A DNA stretch of 63,208 nucleotides, taken from Alphaproteobacteria bacterium (GTDB lineage Bacteria; Pseudomonadota; Alphaproteobacteria; Micavibrionales; Micavibrionaceae). The translations under genes and the position numbers were made by a program. The stretch is taken from assembly GCA_009995045.1 (NCBI GenBank), contig JAACQG010000006.1, forward strand, positions 39,155 through 102,362, written 5' to 3'. Numbering within the stretch: the first letter of the stretch is position 1; every line of letters starts with the position of its first letter. The notes beneath the pieces are model-generated. The model searched no databases, was not told the origin of the DNA, and saw only the letters and a program-made list of their open reading frames with translations. This document shows, piece after piece, positions 9,166 to 18,765 of this stretch.

Positions 9166-10209
9166 ATGTCCGATTGTTGCGGGACAGAAGCTAAGAAAAA
9201 ACATGGGCCCCACTTTGACCCGATTTTACATGGAAGCTTAGCTGTTATCGCGTTAACGCTCATCTTGTCATTTGCGCATGCGCCCATCCCAAACCTCGAC
9301 CATTTCGCCCACACCATCATCGATTTCTTAAAAACAATGTGGTGGGGAATTTTAATGGGCATGGTCTTTGTCGGTGTCATGAACAAAATTCCACGCGAAT
9401 ATTTTAATCACCTCCTCGGCAAAGGTGATAAATTCCCCGATATCCTTAAGGCCGCCGCCGCGGGCGTCCTGCTTGATTTATGCTCGCACGGCATATTAAT
9501 GATCGGCGCAAAGTTATACGAGCGCGGCGCAAGCTACGCGCAGCTCTTAACGTTCCTTATCGCCAGCCCATGGAATTCGTTTTCACTCACCCTCATCCTG
9601 ATCTCACTCATCGGGTTTAAATGGACATTGACCTATATCCTTGCTTCAATGCTGATTGCGATCATCACGGGTGTGATTGTCATGATGCTCACCAAGCGCG
9701 GTAAAATCCCCGCCAATCCATACACCCCTGAAACAGATAAAAATTTCAATTTCAAAACAAACGCATTGCGTGACCTCAAAGCAATCAATTGGTCACCCAA
9801 ATTCATCATCGAGATTTTCACAGGCAGCACACATGAACTTAAAATCCTGCTTAAATGGTTACTGCTCGGCGTTATCATTGCGTCTGCAATCCGCGCTTTC
9901 GTGCCGCTCGATTTCTTCCAGACCTTTTTCGGCCCAACGCTAATCGGCCTCCTGCTCACCTTGATTGCCACAAGCATCATCGAAGTATGCTCCGAAGGCT
10001 CCGCGCCAATTGCATCAGAAATTGTAAACACAGCGGGCGCAGCAGGGAACGGCTTTACATTCCTTATGGCAGGCGTTGCAACTGATTACACGGAAATCAT
10101 GGTGCTAAAAGAAACAACGAAATCGTGGAAACTCGCGCTTATTCTACCGCTGATCACCGTGCCGCAAATCATTGTGCTGGGGTACATCTTCAACAATATC
10201 GCGATTTAA
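9166..10209 (+). CDS. YraQ/ArsP-type permease (DUF318)
   Basis: Membrane protein of 347 residues with roughly eight to ten hydrophobic segments. It carries the PF03773-type features DLCSHGILMIGAKLYERGAS and IEVCSEGSAPIASEIV, two related pore motifs. The N-terminus has a Cys pair (MSDCCGTEAKKKHGPHFDP) with a following HGPH, which could bind metal. Family members include ArsP (organoarsenic efflux) and poorly characterised permeases. AAGGAA precedes ATG 9166. Its position directly after the kinase and regulator suggests its activity or expression is tied to that signal. The substrate is unknown. Confidence 0.85.
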   Translation: MSDCCGTEAKKKHGPHFDPILHGSLAVIALTLILSFAHAPIPNLDHFAHTIIDFLKTMWWGILMGMVFVGVMNKIPREYFNHLLGKGDKFPDILKAAAAGVLLDLCSHGILMIGAKLYERGASYAQLLTFLIASPWNSFSLTLILISLIGFKWTLTYILASMLIAIITGVIVMMLTKRGKIPANPYTPETDKNFNFKTNALRDLKAINWSPKFIIEIFTGSTHELKILLKWLLLGVIIASAIRAFVPLDFFQTFFGPTLIGLLLTLIATSIIEVCSEGSAPIASEIVNTAGAAGNGFTFLMAGVATDYTEIMVLKETTKSWKLALILPLITVPQIIVLGYIFNNIAI

Positions 10210-10575
10210 TTACTGACAAGGATATGCGTTGTATAAAGCAAGCGCCACACCCGGCGCAGCGATAAAACTGCTATGCTGGTTTTGATGGCGCAGAACATAG
10301 CTCTGCACGCGGTTTTGAACCTGTGCCATGCCTGCTTTTTCTGGCACACAAAAATCAATCCCCGGCGCGGTGCCTAATGATTTCAGCAATGTATGATAAT
10401 CAAGAATGCCCGCAATGTAAGCCTGACACGCGATATGCCCGCCAGGTGTAATTTCCTTGCCATTCTTATCGCTCGCGCAAACACTCATCAGATATTGACC
10501 GGAAAACCGCGCAGCTTGCGCCTGCAGAGGCACAGTAATAAACACGCAAAGCATAATGACAGATCTAATCGTCAT
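10210..10575 (-). CDS. Rap1a/Tai-like small secreted protein
   Basis: A 121-residue protein with a signal peptide (MTIRSVIMLCVFITVPLQAQAA) and Cys residues spaced as in the Rap1a/Tai domain: LMSVCAS, HIACQAYIAGILDYH, IDFCVPEKA and a terminal AYPCQ. That domain includes immunity proteins against type VI peptidoglycan amidases, but many members sit away from effectors, and no effector is visible here. Its ATG lies inside the last codons of the upstream SUV3-like gene (11-base overlap), so translation is probably coupled. An immunity role is not supported by context. Confidence 0.65.
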   Translation of the reverse strand: MTIRSVIMLCVFITVPLQAQAARFSGQYLMSVCASDKNGKEITPGGHIACQAYIAGILDYHTLLKSLGTAPGIDFCVPEKAGMAQVQNRVQSYVLRHQNQHSSFIAAPGVALALYNAYPCQ

Positions 10576-11752
10576 TGCCTGTTTTCAATTGCTGAAGAAT
10601 TGCGAATGGAGAATCTTCTACCTTTTTAGCCTTCGCGCTCATCACCTTCGGCTGGCGATCATCTTGCTTGTTGCGCTTGCCCTTTGGCTTATTATCTTTT
10701 TTATTCTGCTTTTGAGCATCCGGCTTCTTGTAGGGTTTGCGCGCATCACCTGATGTTTTTTTCTCAAATGCCTTGCCGCGCTTTAAATGAAATTCCGCCA
10801 ATTCCGGCTTTTTCTCAGGCGCAGGCTTAGCACCCTCAGCAGGTGTTTCAGCCACGGCAGAATCGGTCGCATCAGAAGCAGGCGAAGCCGCCTCTTCAAC
10901 TGGCGCATCTACAGCAACAGCCTCAGGCTCTTTCGGCGCATCTTCAATCTTCTTATGCCCCATAGCGCTTAAGACGCCATAAAGATCATCAATCGGACAA
11001 CCAAGCCATTCCGCCATCTGATGCTGCGCACGGAATTTTCCCTTATCCGCAGAATCATAAACCGCACAAATCACCCGATCGAGCATATCAATACGGATCG
11101 CACGATTACCAAAGACTGGATAGCCAATCGCCTGATAGAAATCCTTATTCACCGCATCCGCATCAACAACCTGCGAGACAATCCCATCATTGGGAACATT
11201 CGCGGGCAAGCTCTCGCCGTTATGAAGTGACCACAACAAACCACGAAGACGAACCCCCGCAGGCTTGTTCAGCGCAGGAATAAACACCAAAATCGGCCCA
11301 AGACGCACACGCTTAGCACGTAACACACGGCGATCATCCACATCAATTTGCGCAATCAATCCCTCAATTTTCTCACGCGGTAAGATCCCCATAGAATCAT
11401 AAACCGCATCCAAAATCGCCTGAACATTCTCAGTGATCGCAGGCAATGGCGCAGGTGCTTCTTCACCCTCTTTTGCTTCTGGCTGCTTCAACGGCTCTTT
11501 AAGGCCAACAATCAGCTCAAGCACAGTCCCAATATGCGCATCACGCCAAGCCTCAAGCCGCGTAATAAGCGCCGCTTCATCAACACCCTTCGCATTGGTA
11601 ATCACGATAGATGGTTTAAGAGGAACCTCACCTTTTGCCAATTTTGCGACAGGCTCACCCGCAAGCGGATTGCTCTCAACCGCTTGAAAATTTATTGTGC
11701 CATCTTCCGCCAACCTAAACTGCGTATCTTTTACATCTAAAATAGAAGCCAT
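10565..11752 (-). CDS. Stand-alone C-terminal domain of SUV3-like helicase
   Basis: A 395-residue protein resembling the C-terminal third of alphaproteobacterial SUV3-like RNA/DNA helicases. Recognisable pieces are RVRLGPILVFIPALNKPAG (about residue 150), RGLLWSLHNG, FYQAIGYPVFGNRAIRIDML (about residues 207-226), a LGCPIDDLYGVLSAMGH segment, a Lys-rich tail and the terminal SPFAILQQLK that closes these helicases. No Walker A, DEAD or other ATPase motif is present, and the upstream gene is hemW, so the helicase core is not adjacent. It could act as an accessory RNA-binding subunit or be the remnant of a split gene. The assignment is from remembered family sequence and needs a profile search. 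Confidence 0.6.
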   Translation of the reverse strand: MASILDVKDTQFRLAEDGTINFQAVESNPLAGEPVAKLAKGEVPLKPSIVITNAKGVDEAALITRLEAWRDAHIGTVLELIVGLKEPLKQPEAKEGEEAPAPLPAITENVQAILDAVYDSMGILPREKIEGLIAQIDVDDRRVLRAKRVRLGPILVFIPALNKPAGVRLRGLLWSLHNGESLPANVPNDGIVSQVVDADAVNKDFYQAIGYPVFGNRAIRIDMLDRVICAVYDSADKGKFRAQHQMAEWLGCPIDDLYGVLSAMGHKKIEDAPKEPEAVAVDAPVEEAASPASDATDSAVAETPAEGAKPAPEKKPELAEFHLKRGKAFEKKTSGDARKPYKKPDAQKQNKKDNKPKGKRNKQDDRQPKVMSAKAKKVEDSPFAILQQLKTGNDD

Positions 11753-11785
11753 CTCATTCCCTAGTATTATATCTTATGCGGCACA

Positions 11786-12955
11786 TTACCGCGGTGTTTC
11801 ATCAAAAACAAATGGTAAAATCGCATTCAGCCGCAAAAGCCCCTCTCGTGTGAGGCGAATATGCGCGTCGTTAAATTCAACCCATCCCTGATCCGCTAAT
11901 ATCTGCACCTTATCACGCCGCAAATATTTCCAATCAACACTGCCTAGCGCTATCCCCGAAACAAGCCGCAATCCCATCATCAACCGTTCAAACACTTGAT
12001 CCGATTGCGATAATACAGAATAAGGATGCGTGCCAGCGCGATAATCCGTGCGCTCGCTCTCAACACGCTCCAACCAAATCTGCGGCGCGGCATGATCACG
12101 GGTGGCATATTTCGCCCCCTCGCTCGTGATCCGCCCATGCGCACCCGGGCCAATGCCGATATAGTCACAATAGTTCCAATAAATCAGATTATGCCGACAC
12201 TGATCCGCGCCATCGCGGGCATGATTAGACACCTCATACGCAGGCAAACCGCCCGCCCCTAAAACATCTTGCGTAACACCATAAAAATCCGCCGCAAGAT
12301 CTTGTTCTGGAACATGAAAACGCCCCTGCTCATGATCATAATAAAACGGAGTGTTTCGCTCTATCGTCAATTGATACGCAGAGACATGATCGACTTGTAA
12401 ATCAAGCACTTGCTTTAATTCCCTAGACCAATCGTCAAGCGTCTGCTCAGGACGCCCATAAATCAAATCAAAGCTCACACGATCAAAATTTTTCCGTGCA
12501 ATCTCTAACGCCTTTAGCGCCGCCTTCGCATCATGCTCACGCCCCAAAAATTTCAAATCAGAATCATTGAGCGCCTGTACACCAAGCGAAACCCGATTCA
12601 CCCCCGCATCCGCAAAAGCCGATAATTTCGCATTTTCAACCGATGTCGGATTGGCCTCCATTGAAATTTCCAACGCTTCATCGCATTCCCACAACGTGCG
12701 AACACGATCCAAAATGGCTGCCATAACCCGCGGCTCCATAAGCGATGGCGTGCCACCGCCAAAGAATACCGACGACAAAACGCGCCCCTCGGTTTGCTGT
12801 GCATAAAATTCCATCGCCCGAAGATACGCCGCCAGCCAACGATCATGATCCACTGCGTCAAATGCATGTGTGTTAAAATCACAATACGGGCATTTCGACA
12901 AACAAAAGGGCCAGTGAAAATACAATCCCAACTGGCCCTGATTATTCTGTGACAC
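11786..12955 (-). CDS. hemW: HemW-like radical SAM heme chaperone
   Basis: Radical SAM protein related to coproporphyrinogen III oxidase HemN but of the HemW type (heme insertion). At 389 residues it opens GLYFHWPFCLSKCPYCDFNT, carrying the CxxxCxxC cluster motif at about residues 18-26. FFGGGTPSLM (about 64-73) and SMEANPTSVEN follow, as in the family. It lies 22 bases downstream of the IcmD-like gene and near rph-rdgB, a common alphaproteobacterial neighbourhood. HemN itself would carry extra N-terminal residues that are absent here. Confidence 0.92.
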   Translation of the reverse strand: MSQNNQGQLGLYFHWPFCLSKCPYCDFNTHAFDAVDHDRWLAAYLRAMEFYAQQTEGRVLSSVFFGGGTPSLMEPRVMAAILDRVRTLWECDEALEISMEANPTSVENAKLSAFADAGVNRVSLGVQALNDSDLKFLGREHDAKAALKALEIARKNFDRVSFDLIYGRPEQTLDDWSRELKQVLDLQVDHVSAYQLTIERNTPFYYDHEQGRFHVPEQDLAADFYGVTQDVLGAGGLPAYEVSNHARDGADQCRHNLIYWNYCDYIGIGPGAHGRITSEGAKYATRDHAAPQIWLERVESERTDYRAGTHPYSVLSQSDQVFERLMMGLRLVSGIALGSVDWKYLRRDKVQILADQGWVEFNDAHIRLTREGLLRLNAILPFVFDETPR

Positions 12956-12977
12956 TGTAATGAATGCCTATGTCTAG

Positions 12978-13370
12978 TTAGTTAACACCAAGCTCAACCT
13001 TGTTAAGCTTAGGTGGAGAAATGGATGTGCCGGATGTACCGATTGTGTTCAACATTGATTCAAACACGATAGGAAGACCAAATAACGCGCCGCCCGCCGC
13101 AAGACGAACCGCACCATCTTTCATCGGTGTCTGTGTTGGGTTTTCAACGTGATCCTTGATCTTCATAATACCAAGCGCCCCCATCAAGAGACCAACAAGA
13201 TAAGCCATACCAGAGATTAACCCCGGCAATTCTTCAATCGAACCAGTGATGTTCGCAGCGATATCGCTAAAATCTTGCCCAGCCGCCTGCACGTCTTGCG
13301 CGCCAGCCATAAGCGCGACCAATGTCGCCGCCTGAACTTTCAAACTTTGCTTAGATAAAAAAGAAACCAT
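12978..13370 (-). CDS. IcmD/DotP-like (TraQ-like) small membrane protein
   Basis: A 130-residue protein with a signal-like N-terminus ending near QDVQAAGQ and two hydrophobic segments (about residues 47-68 and 88-107) separated by a short loop KIKDHVENPTQTPMKDG. That loop matches the HxxNPTQxP signature of Legionella IcmD/DotP and of IncI plasmid TraQ, components of type IVB secretion or conjugation systems. AGGAGAA precedes ATG 13370. No other dot/icm or tra gene lies in the window, so it is an orphan here. VirB2/TrbC-type pilins share the two-helix layout and are the main alternative. Confidence 0.6.
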   Translation of the reverse strand: MVSFLSKQSLKVQAATLVALMAGAQDVQAAGQDFSDIAANITGSIEELPGLISGMAYLVGLLMGALGIMKIKDHVENPTQTPMKDGAVRLAAGGALFGLPIVFESMLNTIGTSGTSISPPKLNKVELGVN

Positions 13371-13466
13371 CTCGTTCTCCTATAAATTCTGATGTGACCT
13401 GTATATATGCCTACACCAAGCCAATGTCAAATTTTCGCCACAATTGAGATGACTTTTTTATGGATA

Positions 13467-14078
13467 TCATTCAGCGTTAAAAATCGCCGCAACCATTTGC
13501 CTAAAAGCATCTGCGCGATGTGACATATCGTGCTTCACACTTGGCTCCATCTCGGCAAAGGTAACATCATATCCATCAGGAACAAAAATAGGATCATACC
13601 CAAACCCATGATCTCCGCGCGGCGGAAATTCAAGCGTGCCATTCACGCGCCCTTCAAAACTCTCAACATGACCATCTGGCCACGCCAATGTCAGCGCACA
13701 TATAAACGCGCCAGAGCGATCAGGGATATCACCCATCGCTTCTTTGACGCGCCCCATCGCATAAGAAAAATCACGACTGCCATCCTCTTTTTCCGCCCAT
13801 CGCGCCGAATATATACCCGGATCCCCTCCAAGCGCATTCACCGCCAACCCGCTGTCATCCGCCAAAGCAGGCATACCGGAAACACGCGCCGCCGCCAATG
13901 CCTTTAACTCCGCATTGCCGATGAATGTATCCTCGGTTTCTTCTGGCTCCGCCAAATCAAGATCACCGGCAGTAAAAAACTGCGCAACATATGGCTGCAA
14001 AAGCGCAGAAATCTCCCGCGCCTTTCCTGCGTTGTGGGTAGCAATCACAAGCCTTTCGGATTCAAAGCGTCTGCGCAT
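13467..14078 (-). CDS. rdgB: RdgB/HAM1 non-canonical purine NTP pyrophosphatase
   Basis: Hydrolyses dITP, ITP and XTP to monophosphates, keeping deaminated purines out of DNA. The protein opens with the family motif [13 protein letters not shown] and carries [15 protein letters not shown] (about residues 73-87) and ISGxF-like RSGAF plus [12 protein letters not shown]. The start at 14078 is chosen because ATG and the rph stop share a base (TAATG), giving coupled translation; a longer reading to 14126 would lie wholly inside rph. At 203 residues it is normal length. Confidence 0.95.
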   Translation of the reverse strand: MRRRFESERLVIATHNAGKAREISALLQPYVAQFFTAGDLDLAEPEETEDTFIGNAELKALAAARVSGMPALADDSGLAVNALGGDPGIYSARWAEKEDGSRDFSYAMGRVKEAMGDIPDRSGAFICALTLAWPDGHVESFEGRVNGTLEFPPRGDHGFGYDPIFVPDGYDVTFAEMEPSVKHDMSHRADAFRQMVAAIFNAE

Positions 14079-14800
14079 TAAGCAATCCCCAAAACCTCTT
14101 TTTGAATCTTGGTCAGATCCGCACAACCAGTTTTCGCAAGCGCCAAAAGCTGAATAAACTCTTCTTCGCTGAACGGTTCTTTCTCGGCTGTCCCCTGAAT
14201 TTCAACTATACCGCCATTGCCCGTAATCACAAAATTCGCATCTGTATCCGCATCTGAATCTTCATCATAATCCAAATCTGCGACAGGAACGCCCTGATAC
14301 ACACCACAAGAAATCGCAGAAACACTATCGCTCATCGGCACAGCTTTGAGCGCACCAGTTTTTACGATATGTTGAAACGCAAAATGCAGCGCCACAAAAC
14401 CGCCCGTAATCGCCGCTGTGCGCGTACCGCCATCGGCTTGTATCACATCACAATCAACGCGCACTTGGCGCTCGCCCATCGCTTCAAAATCAACAACGCT
14501 TCGAAGAGCGCGGCCAATAAGGCGCTGAATTTCCTGCGTACGGCCCGATTGCTTCCCGCGCGCCGCTTCACGATCCATACGTGACCCAGTTGAGCGCGGC
14601 AACATGCCATACTCACCCGTAACCCAGCCCTTACCCGTGTTCTTCATCCAACCCGGCACACGTTCTTCAACGCTCGCCAGACACAGAACATGCGTATCAC
14701 CAAATTTCACAAGGCATGATCCTTCGGCATGTTTATTGACATGGGGAATAATCTCTACGGTGCGAATTTGCTCTGGCTTACGCCCTGATGGTCTGGTCAT
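14078..14800 (-). CDS. rph: Ribonuclease PH
   Basis: Phosphorolytic 3'-5' exoribonuclease that trims tRNA 3' ends. The 240-residue sequence begins [17 protein letters not shown] and contains [54 protein letters not shown] and [19 protein letters not shown], all typical. It is translationally coupled to rdgB through the shared TAATG. In many alphaproteobacteria hrcA lies next to rph; here a secreted protein gene is divergent instead. Confidence 0.97.
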   Translation of the reverse strand: MTRPSGRKPEQIRTVEIIPHVNKHAEGSCLVKFGDTHVLCLASVEERVPGWMKNTGKGWVTGEYGMLPRSTGSRMDREAARGKQSGRTQEIQRLIGRALRSVVDFEAMGERQVRVDCDVIQADGGTRTAAITGGFVALHFAFQHIVKTGALKAVPMSDSVSAISCGVYQGVPVADLDYDEDSDADTDANFVITGNGGIVEIQGTAEKEPFSEEEFIQLLALAKTGCADLTKIQKEVLGIA

Positions 14801-14985
14801 GTATATAAATCCTTACGTGATATTTCTTATTTTATTTCATCTATTAAAACTATCGCGACCATAACCACCCGACCTTGCATGTCAACAAAAGAGTGGGGAT
14901 GAACCCAACATTCTCCCGCCTAAACACTTGCGCCACAAAACACCAAGGCTTAACGTAAGTGGAATTAATAATAAGGTATACAATT

Positions 14986-15834
14986 ATGCGTCTTTTAACT
15001 GTACTCGCCCTGACATTTTGTGCATCCCTTCCCTTTGCGGCGCTCAACCGCGCGCAAGCAGAGGGCGTTAAAATGATGCCTAATTATTACTATGACATCA
15101 ACGTCGTGCGCCCAACAGATACCGCAAACGCAAAAGACGGTGATTTCTCAATCCGCCTAACGTCTCCTGGTGCTATGACAGGATGTTATAAGATAAACCC
15201 CGCAAACATCGAAATCGTTGACGCAGGCGCGGTCATCTTCGTTAAACTTGAAGAAGGCGATGTTGAGCTGGAAAAAACCACAAATTACGGCCAATTTGGC
15301 TGTGAAATGACATCCGGCTCACAATATATCGACATCCCGTTTAATAAAGATAAACTTGCCCAAAACAACACCGATAAAATCACAATCTCCAGCAAAACAA
15401 TCGGAAAGCTTTTCGACATCAAAGTTGAAACAAGCGAGCACAAAGTCACCCTAGAAACTGAGCTTAAAACAGGCGTAAGACTGCCCGACAGTAAGAAGAA
15501 AAAAATCATTGATCATTGGTTTTACCCTGACAACACAATCATCGTTTTTGCCAACAACATGGATAAAAACCCCGACATACTCAAACAAGTTAAAGTCGTC
15601 GCAGGCAATCGCGGCCTCACCCCCATGAACATTGAATTGAAAGGCTTTGAACCCTCTGACGAAAAGCTGTTCTTTATCGACACTAAAAATATATTCTCTG
15701 ATGCCTTCGATGAAAAAAGTACAATATCAATTGGCCATGTCACGACAAGTGAAGAATATCACGGCGCGAATGGGCCATATATAAAAAAATCAAAACAAGC
15801 TGTTTTCGCAAGAAAACCCAATTCAAAAGATTAA
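14986..15834 (+). CDS. Secreted protein of unknown function
   Basis: A 282-residue protein with a Sec signal peptide (MRLLTVLALTFCASLPFAAL, cleavage likely after AQA near residue 26). The mature part is mixed alpha/beta with two Cys (GCYKI and FGCEM) that may form a disulfide, and no membrane segment. The start at 14986 follows AAGG and gives the best signal peptide. No family is recognised. It lies between divergent rph and downstream grpE, where hrcA is often found in related bacteria, but nothing in the sequence resembles a DNA-binding repressor. Confidence 0.75.
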   Translation: MRLLTVLALTFCASLPFAALNRAQAEGVKMMPNYYYDINVVRPTDTANAKDGDFSIRLTSPGAMTGCYKINPANIEIVDAGAVIFVKLEEGDVELEKTTNYGQFGCEMTSGSQYIDIPFNKDKLAQNNTDKITISSKTIGKLFDIKVETSEHKVTLETELKTGVRLPDSKKKKIIDHWFYPDNTIIVFANNMDKNPDILKQVKVVAGNRGLTPMNIELKGFEPSDEKLFFIDTKNIFSDAFDEKSTISIGHVTTSEEYHGANGPYIKKSKQAVFARKPNSKD

Positions 15835-15910
15835 ACACAAGCAAGCCAACCATAAAAATAATAACCAACCACACTTGCAACATAAAAAGAAAACCATTAA
15901 ATCAGCCATT

Positions 15911-16645
15911 ATGACTTATAATCCATACCACGATCCAATCAACGAAAACAACGCAGAAGAAACACCACTTCAGCGTTCCGCTCGCCTTGAAGCCGAAGCC
16001 CTCGCACAAAGAAGAGCGCAGGCACAAGAACAAAGCGACCCGCTATCGCCCGAGCCCAATCTCGACACCCCAGAAGAAGCAGAGCTTTACCCGCAAGAAG
16101 ATGAGCTTGGCGCAGGCATGAGCGAATCCGATGGACACGCAGTTATCTTACGCCTTCAAAAAGAACTCAGCGAAACAAACGACAAAATGATTCGCGCCGT
16201 AGCCGAAACCGAAAATATCCGCCGCCGTGCCGTCAAAGAACGCGCCGATGCCAGCAAATACTCCATTGCGAATTTTGCAAAAGAACTGCTCAGCGTTTCT
16301 GACAACTTGCGCCGCGCCCTCGAAGCCATCCCCGCAGAATTTGCAGAAAATGATCAGCTAAAAGGATTAATCGGCGGTATCGAAGCAACCGAACGCGAAC
16401 TTCTTCGCGCATTCGAAAGAAACGGCATTCAGAAATTAGAGACCGCCGAAGGCGTGTTTAACCCCAACCATCACGAAGTCATGTTCGAAACACCCGGAAC
16501 CGGACAGCCTGCGGGCACAATCATACAAACATTGGAACCTGGCTACATGCTGCATGACCGATTACTTCGCCCTGCTCGCGTTGGCGTTGCAAAAGATGAT
16601 GGCAGCGCACCGCCAGAAACTGCGGGTATTGATACGCAGGCATAA
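15911..16645 (+). CDS. grpE: GrpE nucleotide exchange factor
   Basis: Co-chaperone that releases ADP from DnaK. The N-terminal 60 residues are acidic and disordered, followed by a long coiled coil (LQKELSETNDKMIRAVAETE...RRRAVKERADA, about residues 82-115) and the C-terminal beta domain with the signature GVFNPNHHEVMFETPG and GYMLHDRLLRPARVGVAK. Start 15911 (MTYNPYHDP) is preferred over 15875; neither has a strong ribosome-binding site. It lies 124 bases before dnaK. Confidence 0.95.
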   Translation: MTYNPYHDPINENNAEETPLQRSARLEAEALAQRRAQAQEQSDPLSPEPNLDTPEEAELYPQEDELGAGMSESDGHAVILRLQKELSETNDKMIRAVAETENIRRRAVKERADASKYSIANFAKELLSVSDNLRRALEAIPAEFAENDQLKGLIGGIEATERELLRAFERNGIQKLETAEGVFNPNHHEVMFETPGTGQPAGTIIQTLEPGYMLHDRLLRPARVGVAKDDGSAPPETAGIDTQA

Positions 16646-16670
16646 AATACAAAAAAGTTTCGCCCAAAAA

Positions 16671-16700
16671 CTTGAAATGTAAGATCAGCACGCCTATTAT
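16671..16700 (+). promoter_or_regulatory. Candidate sigma-32 (RpoH) promoter of dnaK
   Basis: CTTG (16671-16674) and CCTATTA (16693-16699), 18 bases apart, fit the alphaproteobacterial heat-shock pattern CTTG-N17/18-CYTATNT with one mismatch. It lies about 70 bases before the dnaK start. An inverted repeat CAGCAC (16686-16691) / GTGCTG (16711-16716) overlaps the expected start site, but its spacing does not match CIRCE. Confidence 0.55.
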
Positions 16701-16769
16701 CATTTTATGAGTGCTGTGAAAAACGGGCTCAAAATTAAATATAAATCTTGCTTAATATAGGAGATTGCC

Positions 16770-18710
16770 ATGAGCAAAATTATCGGTATCGATTTAGGTA
16801 CAACAAATTCTTGTGTAGCCATTATGGACGGGAAAGAACCCCGCGTCATAGAAAACGCAGAAGGCGCAAGAACAACCCCTTCAATGATTGCATTTGCAAA
16901 AGACGGTGAGCGCCTCGTCGGCCAACCCGCAAAACGCCAAGCGGTCACAAACCCTCAACAAACATTATATGCCATCAAACGTTTGATCGGCCGCCCTTTC
17001 AAGGACAAGCAAGTTCAAGAAATGGCCAAAAACGCCCCCTTTAAAATCATCGAAGGCGACAACGGCGATGCATGGGTTGAGGTAGACGGCGAAACATACG
17101 CACCGTCACAAATTTCAGCGATGCTTTTGCAGAAAATGAAAGAAACCGCCGAAGCATTCTTGGGCGAAAAAGTAACAAAAGCGGTCATCACCGTTCCTGC
17201 TTACTTCAACGACTCACAACGCCAAGCAACAAAAGATGCGGGTAGAATTGCGGGCCTTGAAGTTGAGCGCATCATCAACGAACCAACCGCTGCTGCCCTT
17301 GCCTATGGCTTGGACAAAAAAGAAAGTGGCACGATTGTTGTTTACGACTTGGGTGGTGGTACATTTGATGTGTCCGTCCTAGAAGTCGGCGATGGCGTAT
17401 TCGAAGTGAAATCAACCAATGGTGATACATTCCTCGGTGGTGAAGATTTTGACTCACGCATCATTGACTACCTCGCAGATGAGTTCAAAAAATCTGACGG
17501 TATCGACCTTCGCCAAGACAAACTTGCGCTTCAACGTCTAAAAGAAGCCGCAGAAAAAGCCAAGATCGAGCTATCATCAACATCACAAACCGAAGTAAAC
17601 CTTCCTTTCGTAACCGCAGATTCATCTGGCCCGAAACATCTTCAGGTCACGCTATCTCGCTCTAAACTCGAAAGCCTTGTTGAAGACCTCATCAAACGCT
17701 CAATCGAACCTGTAAAAAAAGCACTGGCTGATGCTGGCCTCAAACCAGGTGAAATTGATGATGTGATCATGGTCGGCGGTATGACCCGCATGCCAAAAGT
17801 TCTCGAAACCGTAAAAGAATATTTTGGTAAAGAACCACATAAAGGTGTTAACCCTGACGAAGTTGTTGCCGACGGTGCAGCAATTCAGGGCGGCGTCCTT
17901 CAAGGCGACGTGAAAGACGTTCTCCTTCTCGATGTAACTCCGCTTTCACTTGGGATCGAAACATTGGGCGGCGTGTTCACACGTTTGATTGACCGCAACA
18001 CAACAATCCCCACGAAAAAGTCACAGACTTTCTCAACCGCGGAAGACAATCAGAACGCAGTGACCATCCGCGTATTCCAAGGAGAACGTGAAATGGCGGC
18101 AGACAATAAGATGCTCGGTCAATTCGACCTCGTCGGCATCCCCCCTGCTCCACGCGGCATACCACAGGTCGAAGTGACATTTGACATTGATGCCAACGGT
18201 ATCGTCAACGTATCCGCAAAAGACAAGGCAACGAATAAGGAACAACAAATCCGCATTCAAGCCTCTGGCGGCCTATCCGATGCCGATATTGAACAAATGG
18301 TCAAAGACGCCGAAGCCAATGCCGATTCCGATAAGAAAAAGCGTGACGCAGTAGAAGCGAGAAACCAAGCCGAAAGCATGATTCACGCAACGGAAAAAGC
18401 AATCGAAGATTTGGGTGATGACGCACCCGATGATGAGAAAAGCAGTGCAGAAGATGCAATTCAGGCATTGAAAGACGTGATAGACAGCGATGACGCAGAA
18501 ATCATCAAGGCAAAAACTGAGGAACTCTCAGAAGCCAGCATGAGACTCGGCGAACTTGTGTATCGCAAAGCACAAGAAGAAGACGCAGGACAAGCTCAAG
18601 ACGACGTGTCTGACACCGTCCACGCCGACGAAGATGAAGTCATCGAAGCCGACTTCACCGATGTTGACGATGAAGATGCAGATTCAGAAAAAAATGAAAA
18701 ATCTGCTTAA
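16770..18710 (+). CDS. dnaK: Chaperone DnaK (Hsp70)
   Basis: ATP-dependent folding chaperone, 646 residues. Starts [21 protein letters not shown] (phosphate-1 motif). [21 protein letters not shown] and VILVGG-type [16 protein letters not shown] follow, then the substrate domain ([17 protein letters not shown]). The acidic C-terminal tail is typical of proteobacterial DnaK. AGGAGAT precedes the ATG. A strong terminator directly follows the stop, separating it from the J-protein genes. Confidence 0.99.
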   Translation: MSKIIGIDLGTTNSCVAIMDGKEPRVIENAEGARTTPSMIAFAKDGERLVGQPAKRQAVTNPQQTLYAIKRLIGRPFKDKQVQEMAKNAPFKIIEGDNGDAWVEVDGETYAPSQISAMLLQKMKETAEAFLGEKVTKAVITVPAYFNDSQRQATKDAGRIAGLEVERIINEPTAAALAYGLDKKESGTIVVYDLGGGTFDVSVLEVGDGVFEVKSTNGDTFLGGEDFDSRIIDYLADEFKKSDGIDLRQDKLALQRLKEAAEKAKIELSSTSQTEVNLPFVTADSSGPKHLQVTLSRSKLESLVEDLIKRSIEPVKKALADAGLKPGEIDDVIMVGGMTRMPKVLETVKEYFGKEPHKGVNPDEVVADGAAIQGGVLQGDVKDVLLLDVTPLSLGIETLGGVFTRLIDRNTTIPTKKSQTFSTAEDNQNAVTIRVFQGEREMAADNKMLGQFDLVGIPPAPRGIPQVEVTFDIDANGIVNVSAKDKATNKEQQIRIQASGGLSDADIEQMVKDAEANADSDKKKRDAVEARNQAESMIHATEKAIEDLGDDAPDDEKSSAEDAIQALKDVIDSDDAEIIKAKTEELSEASMRLGELVYRKAQEEDAGQAQDDVSDTVHADEDEVIEADFTDVDDEDADSEKNEKSA

Positions 18711-18721
18711 TTAAGCACATG

Positions 18722-18765
18722 TTGAGGTGCGCCATACAAATGCTATGGTGTACCTCAATTTTTTT
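18722..18765 (+). terminator. Rho-independent terminator after dnaK
   Basis: Arms at 18722-18736 and 18744-18758 pair over 15 positions, two of them G-U, around a 7-base loop, and are followed by seven T. It should end most dnaK transcripts before the two J-protein genes. Confidence 0.9.

Noticed and set aside
10210-10575. Rap1a/Tai-like protein as a type VI immunity gene
   Set aside because: No effector, VgrG, Hcp or other type VI gene lies nearby, and the gene is coupled to a housekeeping-like gene.
12798-12806. Additional DnaA box TGTGCATAA near 12.8 kb
   Set aside because: A single site inside hemW coding sequence is expected by chance.
13467-14126. Longer RdgB reading beginning at 14126
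   Set aside because: The extra residues lie inside rph, and the TAATG overlap at 14078 gives a natural coupled start.
16686-16716. CAGCAC/GTGCTG inverted repeat before dnaK as a CIRCE element
   Set aside because: The spacing between arms (19 bases) and arm sequence do not fit TTAGCACTC-N9-GAGTGCTAA.
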